Position numbers and translations under genes: made by a program. 38,460 nucleotides of DNA from a bacterium (GTDB taxonomy: Bacteria; Actinomycetota; Acidimicrobiia; Spongiisociales; JAHEDJ01), in contig JAHEDJ010000022.1 in the NCBI GenBank assembly GCA_024641325.1, positions 5,212-43,671 on the forward strand. Direction: 5' to 3'. The number at the start of each line of letters is the position of its first letter. Position 1 is the first letter of the stretch. The notes below the pieces were generated by a model, which saw only the letters and a list, made by a program, of their open reading frames with translations, was not told where the DNA came from and searched no databases. Shown piece by piece: positions 24,713 to 33,803 of this stretch.

Positions 24713-25711
24713 TTACCACCTCACCACATTGGCCGCCCACGTGTACCCCGTTCCTGCCGAGATCAAGAGCACATAGTCGCCCCGGCGGAGGTCGTCGCGC
24801 CGCTCCGCTAGGCCGACTATTGGATCGATGCCCGACATATGTCCGGTCGTCTTGAGATAGACGGTCTTCTCCTCAGGAAGATTGAGTTCCTCGAGAACCC
24901 AGTTGAAGAAGGACCGCTTGAAGTGAAGCGGCACCATCAAGGCGAGATCATCAGATGTGATGTTGGCCCGTTCGAGTGCTTGCCGGGCCACTTTGATGAA
25001 GTTCGGTCCCGAGACGGGGTCGAGGCGCTCCTTCATCGAAACCGGATCTCCGACATCCAGGTAGTGCATGCCCGTTTCGACGGTCTCGTGAGTGGCAGGA
25101 TGCTTGCTTCCCCCGGCATAGACAGCCACATCATCGGCAAAACGGCCGTCGGTGATGATCGCCGAAGAGACGATCTCGTGCCCGGGGCGTGATTTGGACA
25201 AGACCGCTGCTGCTCCACCATCGCCGAAGTTGAACATGAATCGCGATCGTTGGTTGGAATAGTCCAGAAGGTGCGACTCCCTGCTGGCACCGACGAGCAG
25301 CACCGTATCCACGTCGGCGGCGCCGCGCAGGAAGTCGGAGGCCACTTTCAGCGCCACCGGTGCACCACACGACACGTTGGCCATCTCCAGCGCCCAGGCG
25401 TTCGTCGCCCCCACCAGTTGCATGATCTTCGGGCTGACGGACCAAACCTCGTAGTCCCGCCACATCGATCCGAAATAGGCGACCACGTCGACCTCTTCTG
25501 GATGCACGCCGGCCCGTTCGAGCGCCAGCAGAGCGGCACGTGCGCTCATGTCGGAGTTGTGGTCCTCGGGGCCGGCGATGTGTTTGCCCTCCAGGCCGAA
25601 TCGTTCGACGATGATCTGTTCGTCGATCCCGGAACGTTCGCCGATCTCCGCCGCGGTCATCCAATACTCGGGCAGCCAGGACGCCACATCGACGATGTTG
25701 ACGGCGGTCAT
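24713..25711 (-). CDS. KAS III-like ketoacyl synthase with His in place of the triad Asn
   Basis: 332 residues. FabH fold: catalytic Cys115 in NVSCGAPVALK, His263 in LMVPLHFKRSFF, and the C-terminal LISAGTGYTWAANVVRW. At the position where FabH has Asn (GNT) the sequence reads GHMSGID, so the triad is Cys-His-His, with the substituted His at 291. The usual RTGI motif is replaced by ERFGLEGKHIAG. It overlaps the alpha/beta hydrolase by 4 nt and precedes an acyl-CoA ligase, so it probably acts on an acyl-CoA rather than in lipid initiation. Condensation, acyl transfer or thiolysis are all possible. Confidence 0.85.
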   Translation of the reverse strand: MTAVNIVDVASWLPEYWMTAAEIGERSGIDEQIIVERFGLEGKHIAGPEDHNSDMSARAALLALERAGVHPEEVDVVAYFGSMWRDYEVWSVSPKIMQLVGATNAWALEMANVSCGAPVALKVASDFLRGAADVDTVLLVGASRESHLLDYSNQRSRFMFNFGDGGAAAVLSKSRPGHEIVSSAIITDGRFADDVAVYAGGSKHPATHETVETGMHYLDVGDPVSMKERLDPVSGPNFIKVARQALERANITSDDLALMVPLHFKRSFFNWVLEELNLPEEKTVYLKTTGHMSGIDPIVGLAERRDDLRRGDYVLLISAGTGYTWAANVVRW

Positions 25712-26556
25712 GCAGTCTCCATGAACCGGTGGATTGCGGTGACAACGAGCTGTGCACTCGATCCGAACAGGAAGGTGAGGTGGTTTCCCGGGAACGATTC
25801 GAGGCGGCTGTTCTTGATTCTCTCGACCGTCGCTTTGCCTTGATCTTCAGGAACGATCGGTGGAGCGCCGGGCGGGCCGAATGGTTCTGTTGCCCGCAGG
25901 AAGATGGTCGGTTGCTCGATGGTCGCGACCAGGTTGGACCAATCCTCCGTCAGCGTGCCTTCTGCCGCCCGGCGGATGTGGTCGGGACGCGACCTCGCCT
26001 GCACGGTCCCGTCCGGGTTGTTCATGACGTCTGCCCTGTAGTACTCCTCGATGACAGGATCCCACCAACCGTCGAAATACGGCATACCCTTGATCAGCTC
26101 GAGGTATGCCTCCCAAGACGGAACCACGACCTCCAGACGGTCGAGCGACGGCCTGATCTGGTCCAGGATCCCTTCATTGACTTCGGCGGGGGCATCGAGG
26201 ACGATGCAACGATCCACACGGTCGCGATGGTTGGCTGCCATGTAGTAGGTCAAGAGCCCGCCGAAGGAATGGCCGCCCAGGGTCACCGAGTGGAGCCCGA
26301 GCCGGTCGAGCATCCCGATCAGATCCGCCGCGTGGTCGGCCATCGTGTATCCGGCCTCGGGTTTGTCGCTCTCACCGCGGCCTCGGAGGTCGACACAAAG
26401 GACCCGCATGCCGGTAGCCAGTCCGGCCGCGATCAGCCCGTCGAACGAATGGGCGTTGGCGGTGAGGCCGTGTGTCAGGACGAGAGTGTTGTCGCCGGAG
26501 CCGTGCTCGAGGTAGTGGAGGCGAATGCCGTTGGTTTCCAAGTAGCGGTCCGTCAC
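25708..26556 (-). CDS. Alpha/beta hydrolase
   Basis: 282 residues. Oxyanion strand [17 protein letters not shown] (HG near 29-30), nucleophile Ser97 in GGHSFGG, and probable catalytic His in [12 protein letters not shown] near the C terminus. [12 protein letters not shown] is typical of the esterase/C-C-hydrolase group. No signal peptide, so cytoplasmic. It overlaps its neighbours by 4 nt on both sides (ligase upstream, KAS III-like downstream). It probably cleaves an ester, lactone or carbon-carbon bond of the imported compound or its CoA derivative; the exact bond is unknown. Confidence 0.88.
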   Translation of the reverse strand: MTDRYLETNGIRLHYLEHGSGDNTLVLTHGLTANAHSFDGLIAAGLATGMRVLCVDLRGRGESDKPEAGYTMADHAADLIGMLDRLGLHSVTLGGHSFGGLLTYYMAANHRDRVDRCIVLDAPAEVNEGILDQIRPSLDRLEVVVPSWEAYLELIKGMPYFDGWWDPVIEEYYRADVMNNPDGTVQARSRPDHIRRAAEGTLTEDWSNLVATIEQPTIFLRATEPFGPPGAPPIVPEDQGKATVERIKNSRLESFPGNHLTFLFGSSAQLVVTAIHRFMETA

Positions 26557-28079
26557 GGCGTCTCCTCGACGTAGTCCTGTTTGATGATGCGGCGCAGCGT
26601 CTTTCCGGCGACACTGCGCGGGAAGGCGTCGAGCAGGAGGACCTCACTCACCTTCTGGAATCGAGCCGAGACTCTCTCGTTGACCCAGTCGCGCAGTTCA
26701 CTGCTCGATACCGTCGACCCGGGTCTGAGGACGACGGCCGCGATCGGGGTTTCTCCCCAACGTTGGTGCGGGATACCGAACACGGCTACGTCGGTCACAT
26801 CGGGATGCTGGACGATGATCTCTTCGATGTCGCGCGGGTATACGTTGACTCCGCCGGAGATGATGAGGTCCTTCTTGCGATCGACGAGGAAAAGGAATCC
26901 GTCCTCATCAACGTATCCGAGATCACCGGAGTAGAGCCAGCCGTCCTTGATGGCCTCCGCGGTCAGGTCCTGGCGCTTGTAATAACCGGGCATCGTGATC
27001 GGGCCCCGGCCGATGATTTCGCCGACCTCTCCTGCGGGAAGGTCTTTGCCGTGATCATCCACGATTCGCATTTCATAGAGCGGGGGAGGAACGCCGACCG
27101 ATCCAGGCTTGGCCTCGTAGTCGTCACGATCGAGGATCGTTACGAAGCCTTCGGTCAGGCCGTACAACTCGGAGAACCGGTTGGGGAGTCGGCGGGCTAG
27201 CTCTTGTTTGTGTTCGAGTAGCAGCGGTGCCCCCACCGATCCGATCATTTCGAGACTCGGGAGGTATTCCTCGTTGAAGTCGTCATGCTGGAGAAGGTCG
27301 ATGATTTGGGAGGGCACCAGCATCACATGAGTCACTCGCTCGGCCGCCATTGAATCGATCATGCGGCGGGCGTCGAACGACGGGTGGAGAACATAGGTGC
27401 AACCCAGGTAGAAAGCGGGCATCAATGTGAGGAACGCCCCGTTGAACACCAGTGACCCGGAATGCAGTATCACGCTTTCAGGCTTGATCCTGTAGGACGA
27501 GGCGAAGCCGGTGCAGTAGGCCTCGCGGATTGCGTGCGTATGGACGATGCCTTTTGGCTGGCCCGTCGTACCGGAGCTGTAGATGATGTTGAACGTGTCG
27601 TCCCGATCGAGCGCGACCGCGGGCGGCTCACCATCCGAGGCGGCCCCGGTCAGATCCGGGTAGAACCGGAATCCGGGTAGACCGGCATCGGTCAGGATGA
27701 ATCGATCGTCCGCGACACCGGTGAGGCGTTCCCGCACCTCGTTGAGATGTGGAGCCATGTCGGCCTGGCTGATCACTGCACTCGAGTCGGAGTCGTTGAT
27801 CAGGTTCGCCAGCCCTTCGCCTCGCAGCAGCGGACTCAGAGGCACAACGACGATTCCGGTCTTCGCCACTGCCTGGTAAATCTCCAACACCTCGAGCGAA
27901 TTGCTGAGGATGGTTGCCACTTTGTCGCCCTTGCCAATTCCCAACCCGAGCAAAGCGTTGGCCAGCCGGTTGACCCTCGCGTTGAACTCGGAGAAAGTGA
28001 ACCGGCGGTCTTCGAAAACGACGGCCGGCTTCTCCGGGTAGTAGCGGGAATGGCGAGACAACAGGGTGTTTATGGGCAT
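26553..28079 (-). CDS. Acyl-CoA synthetase (AMP-forming), first ligase of the cluster
   Basis: 508 residues. P-loop [67 protein letters not shown], and the catalytic Lys region [16 protein letters not shown]. Only about 30% of residues look shared with the other ligase of the cluster, so the two probably take different acids or act at different steps. Its stop overlaps the alpha/beta hydrolase start by 4 nt, and its start lies 8 nt after the LivM stop. Confidence 0.93.
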   Translation of the reverse strand: MPINTLLSRHSRYYPEKPAVVFEDRRFTFSEFNARVNRLANALLGLGIGKGDKVATILSNSLEVLEIYQAVAKTGIVVVPLSPLLRGEGLANLINDSDSSAVISQADMAPHLNEVRERLTGVADDRFILTDAGLPGFRFYPDLTGAASDGEPPAVALDRDDTFNIIYSSGTTGQPKGIVHTHAIREAYCTGFASSYRIKPESVILHSGSLVFNGAFLTLMPAFYLGCTYVLHPSFDARRMIDSMAAERVTHVMLVPSQIIDLLQHDDFNEEYLPSLEMIGSVGAPLLLEHKQELARRLPNRFSELYGLTEGFVTILDRDDYEAKPGSVGVPPPLYEMRIVDDHGKDLPAGEVGEIIGRGPITMPGYYKRQDLTAEAIKDGWLYSGDLGYVDEDGFLFLVDRKKDLIISGGVNVYPRDIEEIIVQHPDVTDVAVFGIPHQRWGETPIAAVVLRPGSTVSSSELRDWVNERVSARFQKVSEVLLLDAFPRSVAGKTLRRIIKQDYVEETP

Positions 28080-28087
28080 CGACCCTC

Positions 28088-29167
28088 CTATGACCGAAAG
28101 AGCGCTGCCAGCCGTTTACGGCCGTCGGCGATCTGTAGGCGCTTGACCCGCCAGGTGCCGACTATCCCGTAGGGCAGGTAGAGAACGAGCAGTACGTAGG
28201 CGGCCCCGATGAGCAGATCGGAGGAACCTCCGAACCACCTATCCAGGTAATACTGGAGCAACCGGAAAACGGCGGCACCGACGATGGCCCCGCTGATCGT
28301 TCCTACACCGCCGATGAGGATCACCAGCAGAGCGGTGACCGTGTAACCGAGGCTGGCAACGTTCGGCGTCACGATCGGCTGGTGGATCGTGTGAATCGTC
28401 CCGGCCAGTGCGGCCGTGATCGATGCGATGACCAGCACAACGAGCTTGAACCAGAATGTATTGAACCCGAGCATCAAGGCCCGGTCCTCATTGTCCCGGA
28501 TAGCGTTGGCGACTTTCCCGAGCGGAGAGTCGGCGATCCTCGTGTACAGCATGTAAACCATTACCAGGATGGCGAGGGTGATTAGATAGAAGACGAACCG
28601 CTCGTTCGTGCTGTCGAGAAAGCGCGCCGGAGCAGGAATGCCCTGCAACCCGATTTCGGCGCCGGCATAGTCGGATAAGTCACTGGATTGGATCACGATC
28701 CAGAACATCGAGGCAATGCCCAGGGTGATCAGTGCAAATGCAATGCCCTTGACGCGAGGGAGCACAACGCCGAACAAGAGAGCCTGCAGGATCGCCACTG
28801 CCAGCACGACGAGCAATGCGGTAGGCCATGCCAGTTCGGCGGTCTTGAGCATGATGCCGAAGGTGTAGGCCCCGACTGCGAAGAACATCGCGTGGCCGAA
28901 TGACAGCAATCCGGTCACTCCGAGGATGAGGTCGTAGCTCAAGGCGTACAGGGCGAGAATGAAGATCTCGATGGCGAGACCCTGGAGGAACCTGGCGTTG
29001 CCTTCGTCATTGGCGAACACGGCACTGATGCCCTGACCATCTACGACTAATGACACGACAAATGGGAATAGCACCATCAGGCCCGTCGCGATCAGGAGGC
29101 CACGTCGGTGGTGCAACCAGCGGCGCACGCTCGACTGCAGGGTCGTGCCATCCCGTACCGTTGTCAT
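28088..29167 (-). CDS. livM: Branched-chain amino-acid-type ABC permease LivM
   Basis: 359 residues with about nine membrane helices. Family motifs are [28 protein letters not shown] near residue 80-107 and the cytoplasmic coupling segment [23 protein letters not shown]. It pairs with LivH in the inner membrane of an importer. Its start overlaps the livH stop by 4 nt. HAAT-family importers also carry urea, amides and aromatic or carboxylic acids, so the name does not fix the substrate; the enzymes downstream suggest an organic acid. Confidence 0.92.
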   Translation of the reverse strand: MTTVRDGTTLQSSVRRWLHHRRGLLIATGLMVLFPFVVSLVVDGQGISAVFANDEGNARFLQGLAIEIFILALYALSYDLILGVTGLLSFGHAMFFAVGAYTFGIMLKTAELAWPTALLVVLAVAILQALLFGVVLPRVKGIAFALITLGIASMFWIVIQSSDLSDYAGAEIGLQGIPAPARFLDSTNERFVFYLITLAILVMVYMLYTRIADSPLGKVANAIRDNEDRALMLGFNTFWFKLVVLVIASITAALAGTIHTIHQPIVTPNVASLGYTVTALLVILIGGVGTISGAIVGAAVFRLLQYYLDRWFGGSSDLLIGAAYVLLVLYLPYGIVGTWRVKRLQIADGRKRLAALFRS

Positions 29168-30741
29168 CGCTCGCTCCTTCCGAACAACCCAGCCGGTAGC
29201 ACCAGCAGTACAACGATCATCAGCAGGATCGCGGCGGCAGGAACGAGTGTGGGAGACGGTTTGAACGGCTCATCGAGGAACGGCAGATTGATGCCCGACT
29301 GTCCGTAGCGAATGATTATCTGTTGAAGGAGGCCGACCAGTACTGCTCCCGCAGCTGCCCCCGGGAAACTCGTTAGCCCTCCGATGGCCAGCGCCACAAT
29401 CGCCGAGAGAAGGAATACGGCGCCCATGCCGGTGCCCAGCCCGATAGAAGGAGCCGCCAGTACGCCACCGAAGGCAGCCAGTCCGGATCCAAGTGCAAAC
29501 ACCATGGTGAAGACCCGGCGAACGTTGATGCCGAGCGCCTCGACCATTTCAGGATCCTGAACACCTGCCCGGATGATCATTCCGATCCGAGTGCGTTTGA
29601 GAAGCAGGGTCACGCCGATCAGCACCACAATCCCGGCCAGAATCACAAACCCCTCGTTGTAGACGCGAAGGCGGCTTCCGAAGGCCTCGAGGGTCGAGCA
29701 ACCACTGAAGAACCCGCCCAGCCCTTCTCCGGGGCAGCCGGGTCCGGTACCGTTGAAGGCTGCCGGCCTGCTCATGGTGAACTCCGGACGACCCCATACC
29801 TCGCGGACCAGTTCGATGAGGATGAACCCCACTCCGAGCGTCATCATCAGTTGATAGATCGGACGGTCGTACAGGGGGCGGATGAGTGCGACCTCGATCA
29901 ATGCCCCCGCCGCCGAACCCACCGCTACGGATACGACCATTGCCAGGAAGAAGCGCCAGGTAGTGCTGAGTCCAAAGACCCACTCGTTTAGAGGCTCCTT
30001 GACTGCCAGCAGGACGATTGCGGTGACGATCAGTACCCCGAAGCCGAGCAGATGTTTGCGAGTCACGACGGTTCGTTCGTCTATCTGACTGCGGAGGACG
30101 TTGAACCCCAGGGCCAGGAGGGAGCCTCCGAGAAGGGTCGCCAGGATGGCAATCACCGCGGGCCAGCCGAACGTATCTGGTGGGAGGGGAGCGAGCGTGC
30201 CGAGGTCGATTTGGACCGAGAAGTTGCTCGGGCTCATCGCGAAGTTCCCCGGATCCCAAATGACCAGAGGGAAGCGAGTAACGGAAACGAACGTTGTTGT
30301 GGCACCGGCGGCGAGCAATCCCAGACCTGCCCAACGGCGGCCAAGCGGGGTCGAGCCGATTGCGGCGGCGAGGCGGCGCCACAGCGGCAGGAGCGTGAAA
30401 GGGGCCGACAAGATGAGGAGCGGAACGAGTATGTCGACCACCGTGTCGAATCTCGTGTAGACCGTCCAGCCGACGTACGCGCCGAGCATGAACAGTTCCC
30501 CGTGCGCAAGGTTGAGGACGTCCATCAGGCCGAAGATGAGCGAGAGGCCGGAGGCGACGAGGAAAGTGATGGCGCCGACCGACAACCCCTGCATGATCGT
30601 TGAGAACCAGTCGTCCCGCTCCACCCCGGACATCGCGGCGAGGAGCAAGAAGACCAGGATCGCCAGCGTGGTGAACCGATTGCGGTTCTCCTTGAACCAA
30701 TCAGAACGCCGGCGAGCGGGGGAGGAGGTGGCGGTGGTCAT
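29164..30741 (-). CDS. livH: Branched-chain-type ABC permease LivH with large insertion
   Basis: 525 residues, against about 290-310 for a standard LivH. The N-terminal family motif GLSVGAITFLVASGLSLIFGLMDVLNLAHGELFMLGAY is followed by about 170 extra residues (about 100-270) with three or four hydrophobic helices and an outer loop (FVSVTRFPLVIWDPGNFAMSP and on). The family sequence then resumes at MVVSVAVGSAAGALIEVALIRPLYDRPIYQL. A second, smaller outer insertion (FNGTGPGCPGEGLGGFFSGC, with two Cys) lies near 335-355. The coupling segment is RTRIGMIIRAGVQDPEMVEALGINV. Both insertions are in frame without signs of decay. Confidence 0.9.
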   Translation of the reverse strand: MTTATSSPARRRSDWFKENRNRFTTLAILVFLLLAAMSGVERDDWFSTIMQGLSVGAITFLVASGLSLIFGLMDVLNLAHGELFMLGAYVGWTVYTRFDTVVDILVPLLILSAPFTLLPLWRRLAAAIGSTPLGRRWAGLGLLAAGATTTFVSVTRFPLVIWDPGNFAMSPSNFSVQIDLGTLAPLPPDTFGWPAVIAILATLLGGSLLALGFNVLRSQIDERTVVTRKHLLGFGVLIVTAIVLLAVKEPLNEWVFGLSTTWRFFLAMVVSVAVGSAAGALIEVALIRPLYDRPIYQLMMTLGVGFILIELVREVWGRPEFTMSRPAAFNGTGPGCPGEGLGGFFSGCSTLEAFGSRLRVYNEGFVILAGIVVLIGVTLLLKRTRIGMIIRAGVQDPEMVEALGINVRRVFTMVFALGSGLAAFGGVLAAPSIGLGTGMGAVFLLSAIVALAIGGLTSFPGAAAGAVLVGLLQQIIIRYGQSGINLPFLDEPFKPSPTLVPAAAILLMIVVLLVLPAGLFGRSER

Positions 30742-30773
30742 GGCTTTGCCCCCCTACCCTCGAGGACTCGGGA

Positions 30774-30798
30774 CTCCCCCCGTGTGGCACGGGGGGAG
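30774..30798 (-). other. 11-bp hairpin between livF and livH
   Basis: CTCCCCCCGTG (30774-30784) and CACGGGGGGAG (30788-30798) pair perfectly around a 3-nt loop. It lies in the 136-nt livF-livH gap, the longest in the operon, followed on the livF side by a heptad repeat. No U-tract; it may set expression ratios of ATPases and permeases. Confidence 0.5.
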
Positions 30799-30835
30799 AA
30801 TGCCCTAAGTTCGCTCCCTGGCGTGCGGGGCCAGT

Positions 30836-30863
30836 GGCTAATGGCTGATGGCCGATGGCTGCG
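30836..30863. repeat. Heptad array GGC-N4, 4 units
   Basis: GGCTAAT, GGCTGAT, GGCCGAT and GGCTGCG follow each other in the livF-livH gap. Same 7-bp period and GGC anchor as the other arrays in the window. Confidence 0.65.
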
Positions 30864-30877
30864 AGCGGAGCGAGCCC

Positions 30878-31579
30878 TCATGCCGCCCCCAGATATCTCT
30901 TGATCGTCTCATCGTCGTCTACCAGGTCGGCCATTGAGCCCGCTTTGACCGACTTGCCCTCTTCGATGATCACGTAGTGCTGGGCGAGGCGGCCGGCAAC
31001 GATGAAGTTCTGCTCGACGAGAAGGACCGTTGAGTGTTCAGACAGCCGGGTAATGGCTTCCATCATCTGTTCGATGATCACCGGTGCCAGACCCTCACTC
31101 GGCTCGTCGATCAGGAGTAGCCGGTTGTCCGGTACCAGGGCACGGGCGACGGCCAGCATCTGTTGCTGCCCACCAGAGAGGTTGGTGCCCGGCAGGCGGA
31201 TCAAGCGTTTGAGGTCGGGGAAAAGCCCAAAGATGAGTTCCTCGCGTTCGGCGAGATCGCCCTTGTTGCGCTCGGCGATACGCAGGTTCTCCTCGACGCT
31301 GAGATCGGCGAAGATCGCCCGGTGCTCGGGTACGTAGCCGATGCCCATATTGGCGATGTCGAAGCTGCGCCGCAGTGTGATGTCCTGGCCATCAAGTTGG
31401 ACCGTCCCTTTTCGAGCAGGGGTCAGTCCGAGGATGGTCTTCAGGGTGGTGGTCTTGCCTGCTCCATTGCGGCCCAGCAGCGCGACGATGTCTCCGGCCG
31501 GGACATCCAGCGACACACCTTCGAGGATGTGATATTGACCGATGAACGTATGGACCTCGTCCAGCCGAAGCAGGCTCAT
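30878..31579 (-). CDS. livF: Branched-chain-type ABC ATPase LivF
   Basis: 233 residues. Walker A GRNGAGKTTTLKTILG, signature LSGGQQQMLAVARALV, Walker B LLLIDEPSEGLAP, and the H-loop region VLLVEQN, where the usual His is replaced as is normal in this family. The short form without a long C-terminal extension is LivF rather than LivG. Its start overlaps the livG stop by 4 nt. Partner ATPase of the heterodimer that drives LivHM. Confidence 0.94.
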   Translation of the reverse strand: MSLLRLDEVHTFIGQYHILEGVSLDVPAGDIVALLGRNGAGKTTTLKTILGLTPARKGTVQLDGQDITLRRSFDIANMGIGYVPEHRAIFADLSVEENLRIAERNKGDLAEREELIFGLFPDLKRLIRLPGTNLSGGQQQMLAVARALVPDNRLLLIDEPSEGLAPVIIEQMMEAITRLSEHSTVLLVEQNFIVAGRLAQHYVIIEEGKSVKAGSMADLVDDDETIKRYLGAA

Positions 31580-32352
31580 CGGTCACCTTGCCGGTCTTTG
31601 TAGAGTTCGCCGAGGTAGGCGGTCTGCACTCGCTCGTCTGCCGATATCTCGGCCGGACTGCCTTGCGCGAGCAGTGCTCCCTGGTGCATGACCGTTATCC
31701 GGTCGGATACCGACATAACGACGTTCATGTTGTGCTCGACCAGGACGACGGTCTTGTCTCCGGACTCCTGAATCGATTGGACGAGGTGCATCAGCTCCGG
31801 CACCTGTTCGGAAGCCATACCTGCCGTCGGCTCATCCAGCATGAGAACCTCCGGATCCGGGGCGAGGATCATGCCGAGCTCGAGCTTCCGTTGATCACCG
31901 TGGGGAAGTGTCCCGGCCAACTGTGCAGCTTTGTCAGTCAACCCGACCTGCTCGAGCACATCCATGGCCCGTTCGATGTATCGGCTGAATCGTCGATGCG
32001 AACGGAAGAACCGCAGGCTGTCACCGCCCATGGCCTGCGCGGCGAGGCGGACGTTTTCCAGTACCGTCAGATTCGGGAAGAGGTTTGTGATCTGAAACGA
32101 TCGACCGATGCCTCTGTGAATCGTCCTGTGTACCGGGAGCTGGGTGATGTCATCCCCTTTGAAGAAGACGCGACCACTGGTCGGCCGCAGCGTCCCGCTC
32201 ACCAGATTGAAGAAAGTGGTCTTGCCGGCTCCGTTCGGTCCGATGATCGAGTGCAGTGAGCCGGCTTCGATCGAGACCGAGACGTCATCGACGGCTACGA
32301 GTGCACCGAATTCTCTGGTCAGATTGCGGGTTTCGAGGATGACGTCGCTCAT
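31576..32352 (-). CDS. livG: Branched-chain-type ABC ATPase LivG
   Basis: 258 residues. Walker A GPNGAGKTTFFNLVSG, the FQITNLFPNLTVLENVRLAAQA segment typical of LivG, GTLPHGDQRKLELGMILAPDPEVLMLDEPTAGM carrying signature and Walker B, and VLVEHNMNVVMSVSDRITVMHQG. The C-terminal AYLGELYKD is also characteristic. It lies 54 nt after livK across two hairpins, one of which contains its own ribosome site. Confidence 0.94.
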   Translation of the reverse strand: MSDVILETRNLTREFGALVAVDDVSVSIEAGSLHSIIGPNGAGKTTFFNLVSGTLRPTSGRVFFKGDDITQLPVHRTIHRGIGRSFQITNLFPNLTVLENVRLAAQAMGGDSLRFFRSHRRFSRYIERAMDVLEQVGLTDKAAQLAGTLPHGDQRKLELGMILAPDPEVLMLDEPTAGMASEQVPELMHLVQSIQESGDKTVVLVEHNMNVVMSVSDRITVMHQGALLAQGSPAEISADERVQTAYLGELYKDRQGDR

Positions 32353-32354
32353 CG

Positions 32355-32371
32355 CCTCACCATGTGTGAGG
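32355..32371 (-). promoter_or_regulatory. Hairpin that sequesters the livG ribosome-binding site
   Basis: On the minus strand CCTCAC pairs with GTGAGG around a 5-nt loop, and GTGAGG is the only Shine-Dalgarno-like sequence before the livG ATG (2 nt spacer). Pairing would hide it, so livG translation may depend on ribosomes or a factor opening the stem. Confidence 0.4.
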
Positions 32372-32398
32372 GGTGGGGCGGCAAGAGCCGCCCCACCC
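32371..32398 (-). other. 12-bp hairpin between livK and livG
   Basis: GGGTGGGGCGGC (32371-32382) and GCCGCCCCACCC (32387-32398) form a perfect stem with a 4-nt loop, 8 nt past the livK stop. No U-tract. Such intercistronic stems after binding-protein genes commonly give partial termination or protect the upstream mRNA, so binding protein exceeds transporter. Confidence 0.65.
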
Positions 32399-32406
32399 GA
32401 TCGTGT

Positions 32407-33801
32407 CTAGCTTCCGCTCAGGCTGCCGGTGGGCAGGCTGCCGCAACGAGAGGTGAAGTCACCTTCGAGCAAGCAGGGTGGCTCCGGACGAACCGTTCCG
32501 ACGTACTCGTAGTACTTGAACTCGGGGTCGTCGACGTTCAGAAGTTTGACGATATACATGTCCTGCACGGCAACGTGATCCTCAGCGCGAATCTCGATCG
32601 TGCCCTTGGGACCCTCAAAAGACATTCCTTCGAGTGCCGCCCGCAACGAGTCGGCATCCACAGCCCCGTTCGTCGCCCTGATGGCCTCAACGACCATGAT
32701 CGCCGCGTTCATGCCGTCGGCGTCGAACAGATCCGGGAAGGCACCGAGTTCGGCATCCTTCTCGATCAGGTAATCGTTGATGGCATTGTCGGCCGCCGTG
32801 TAGTGATAGATGATCGAGGCCGTTGAACCGATCGCATTTGCGAAGAACGCCGGCATGACGATGTTGTCCACGAACGGGGAACCGAGAACGGTGTCTTCGT
32901 CCACGACACCGAGGTCGAGGGCGCCCTGGAGCAGCGGCACGAAGCCTCCGCCTGCCCAGGTCACGAGGAAGGCATCCGCGTCGGTATCCGCCAGCGGCTC
33001 GAGATACGAAGTGAAGTCCGTTGTGTCGGCCGGAGCGAACACGTCGTCTGCAATGAACTCGCCGCCTGCGAACGTGCAGGCGTCCTTGTAACCGGCTGCT
33101 CCTCCGTACCCGAAGGAGTAATCGGGCGCGATCTGGACGAAGGTTTGGTACCCGTCGCCGTTGACGAACTGTTCACAGATCGCCATTGCGTCCTGGTAGT
33201 TGTTTCTGCTGGCCCGGAAGGTGTTCTCGTTGAAATCCTTGCCGGTGATATCGGTGGCAGCCGCCGGTGCAGCAATCAGAATGATGTTGTTCTCGATTGC
33301 CAGGCTCTGAAGGCTGGCCGTTGCTCCCGAGCTGACGGTACCGATGATGATGTCGGCGCCCTCGATCTCGATGAGCTCGCGTCCCGCCGTGGCCGTTAGT
33401 TCCGGGTTGCTCTGGTCGTCTTTGAAGATCACCCGGATCTCGCAGTCGTCGACCATGTAGCTCTGCTCGAGGCCGGAGCCGACCTCGCCGCCCGTGGCAT
33501 AGGCGAATCCGATCGGCACACCGCGGTTGATGTGGGCGCCGTAGATCGCCAACGGCCCGGTGAGGTCGGTGACCACTCCGACTGTGACCGGTTCATCGCA
33601 GGCCAGGCCCGTCACGTCCGCCATGGATGTTGTCGTTGTCTCTTCGGCCATCGTTGTTTCCGTGACCGTGTCGGCCGCGGTCGTCTCAGTGGTCGCGGCG
33701 GCCTCCGTGGTTGTCGTGTCGTCGCTGTCGCCGCCACATGCGGCAAGGATCAACGCCATGACTACCAGTAGCGCCGGGATGCGCCAGGTTATTCGTCTCA
33801 T
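32407..33801 (-). CDS. LivK-type substrate-binding lipoprotein
   Basis: 464 residues. Signal peptide with lipobox LAAC (Cys22), then a Thr/Glu/Ala-rich linker (about 27-60) and a periplasmic-binding-protein type 1 domain starting VTVGVVTDLTGPLAIYG. Other visible parts are IIIGTVSSGATASLQSLAIENNIILIAAPAAATDITG and FVQIAPDYSFGYGGAAGYKDA. Cys pairs (near 70 and 120, and at the C terminus) may form disulfides. It is anchored outside the membrane and feeds LivHMGF. AGGAGG for it lies inside the end of the hydrolase gene, 2 nt before it. Confidence 0.93.
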   Translation of the reverse strand: MRRITWRIPALLVVMALILAACGGDSDDTTTTEAAATTETTAADTVTETTMAEETTTTSMADVTGLACDEPVTVGVVTDLTGPLAIYGAHINRGVPIGFAYATGGEVGSGLEQSYMVDDCEIRVIFKDDQSNPELTATAGRELIEIEGADIIIGTVSSGATASLQSLAIENNIILIAAPAAATDITGKDFNENTFRASRNNYQDAMAICEQFVNGDGYQTFVQIAPDYSFGYGGAAGYKDACTFAGGEFIADDVFAPADTTDFTSYLEPLADTDADAFLVTWAGGGFVPLLQGALDLGVVDEDTVLGSPFVDNIVMPAFFANAIGSTASIIYHYTAADNAINDYLIEKDAELGAFPDLFDADGMNAAIMVVEAIRATNGAVDADSLRAALEGMSFEGPKGTIEIRAEDHVAVQDMYIVKLLNVDDPEFKYYEYVGTVRPEPPCLLEGDFTSRCGSLPTGSLSGS

Positions 33802-33803
33802 AC

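Noticed and set aside
29549-30700. Long minus-strand open frame inside livH, in another frame
   Set aside because: Arg/His/Pro-rich shadow of the permease; the livH frame has membrane helices and conserved motifs.
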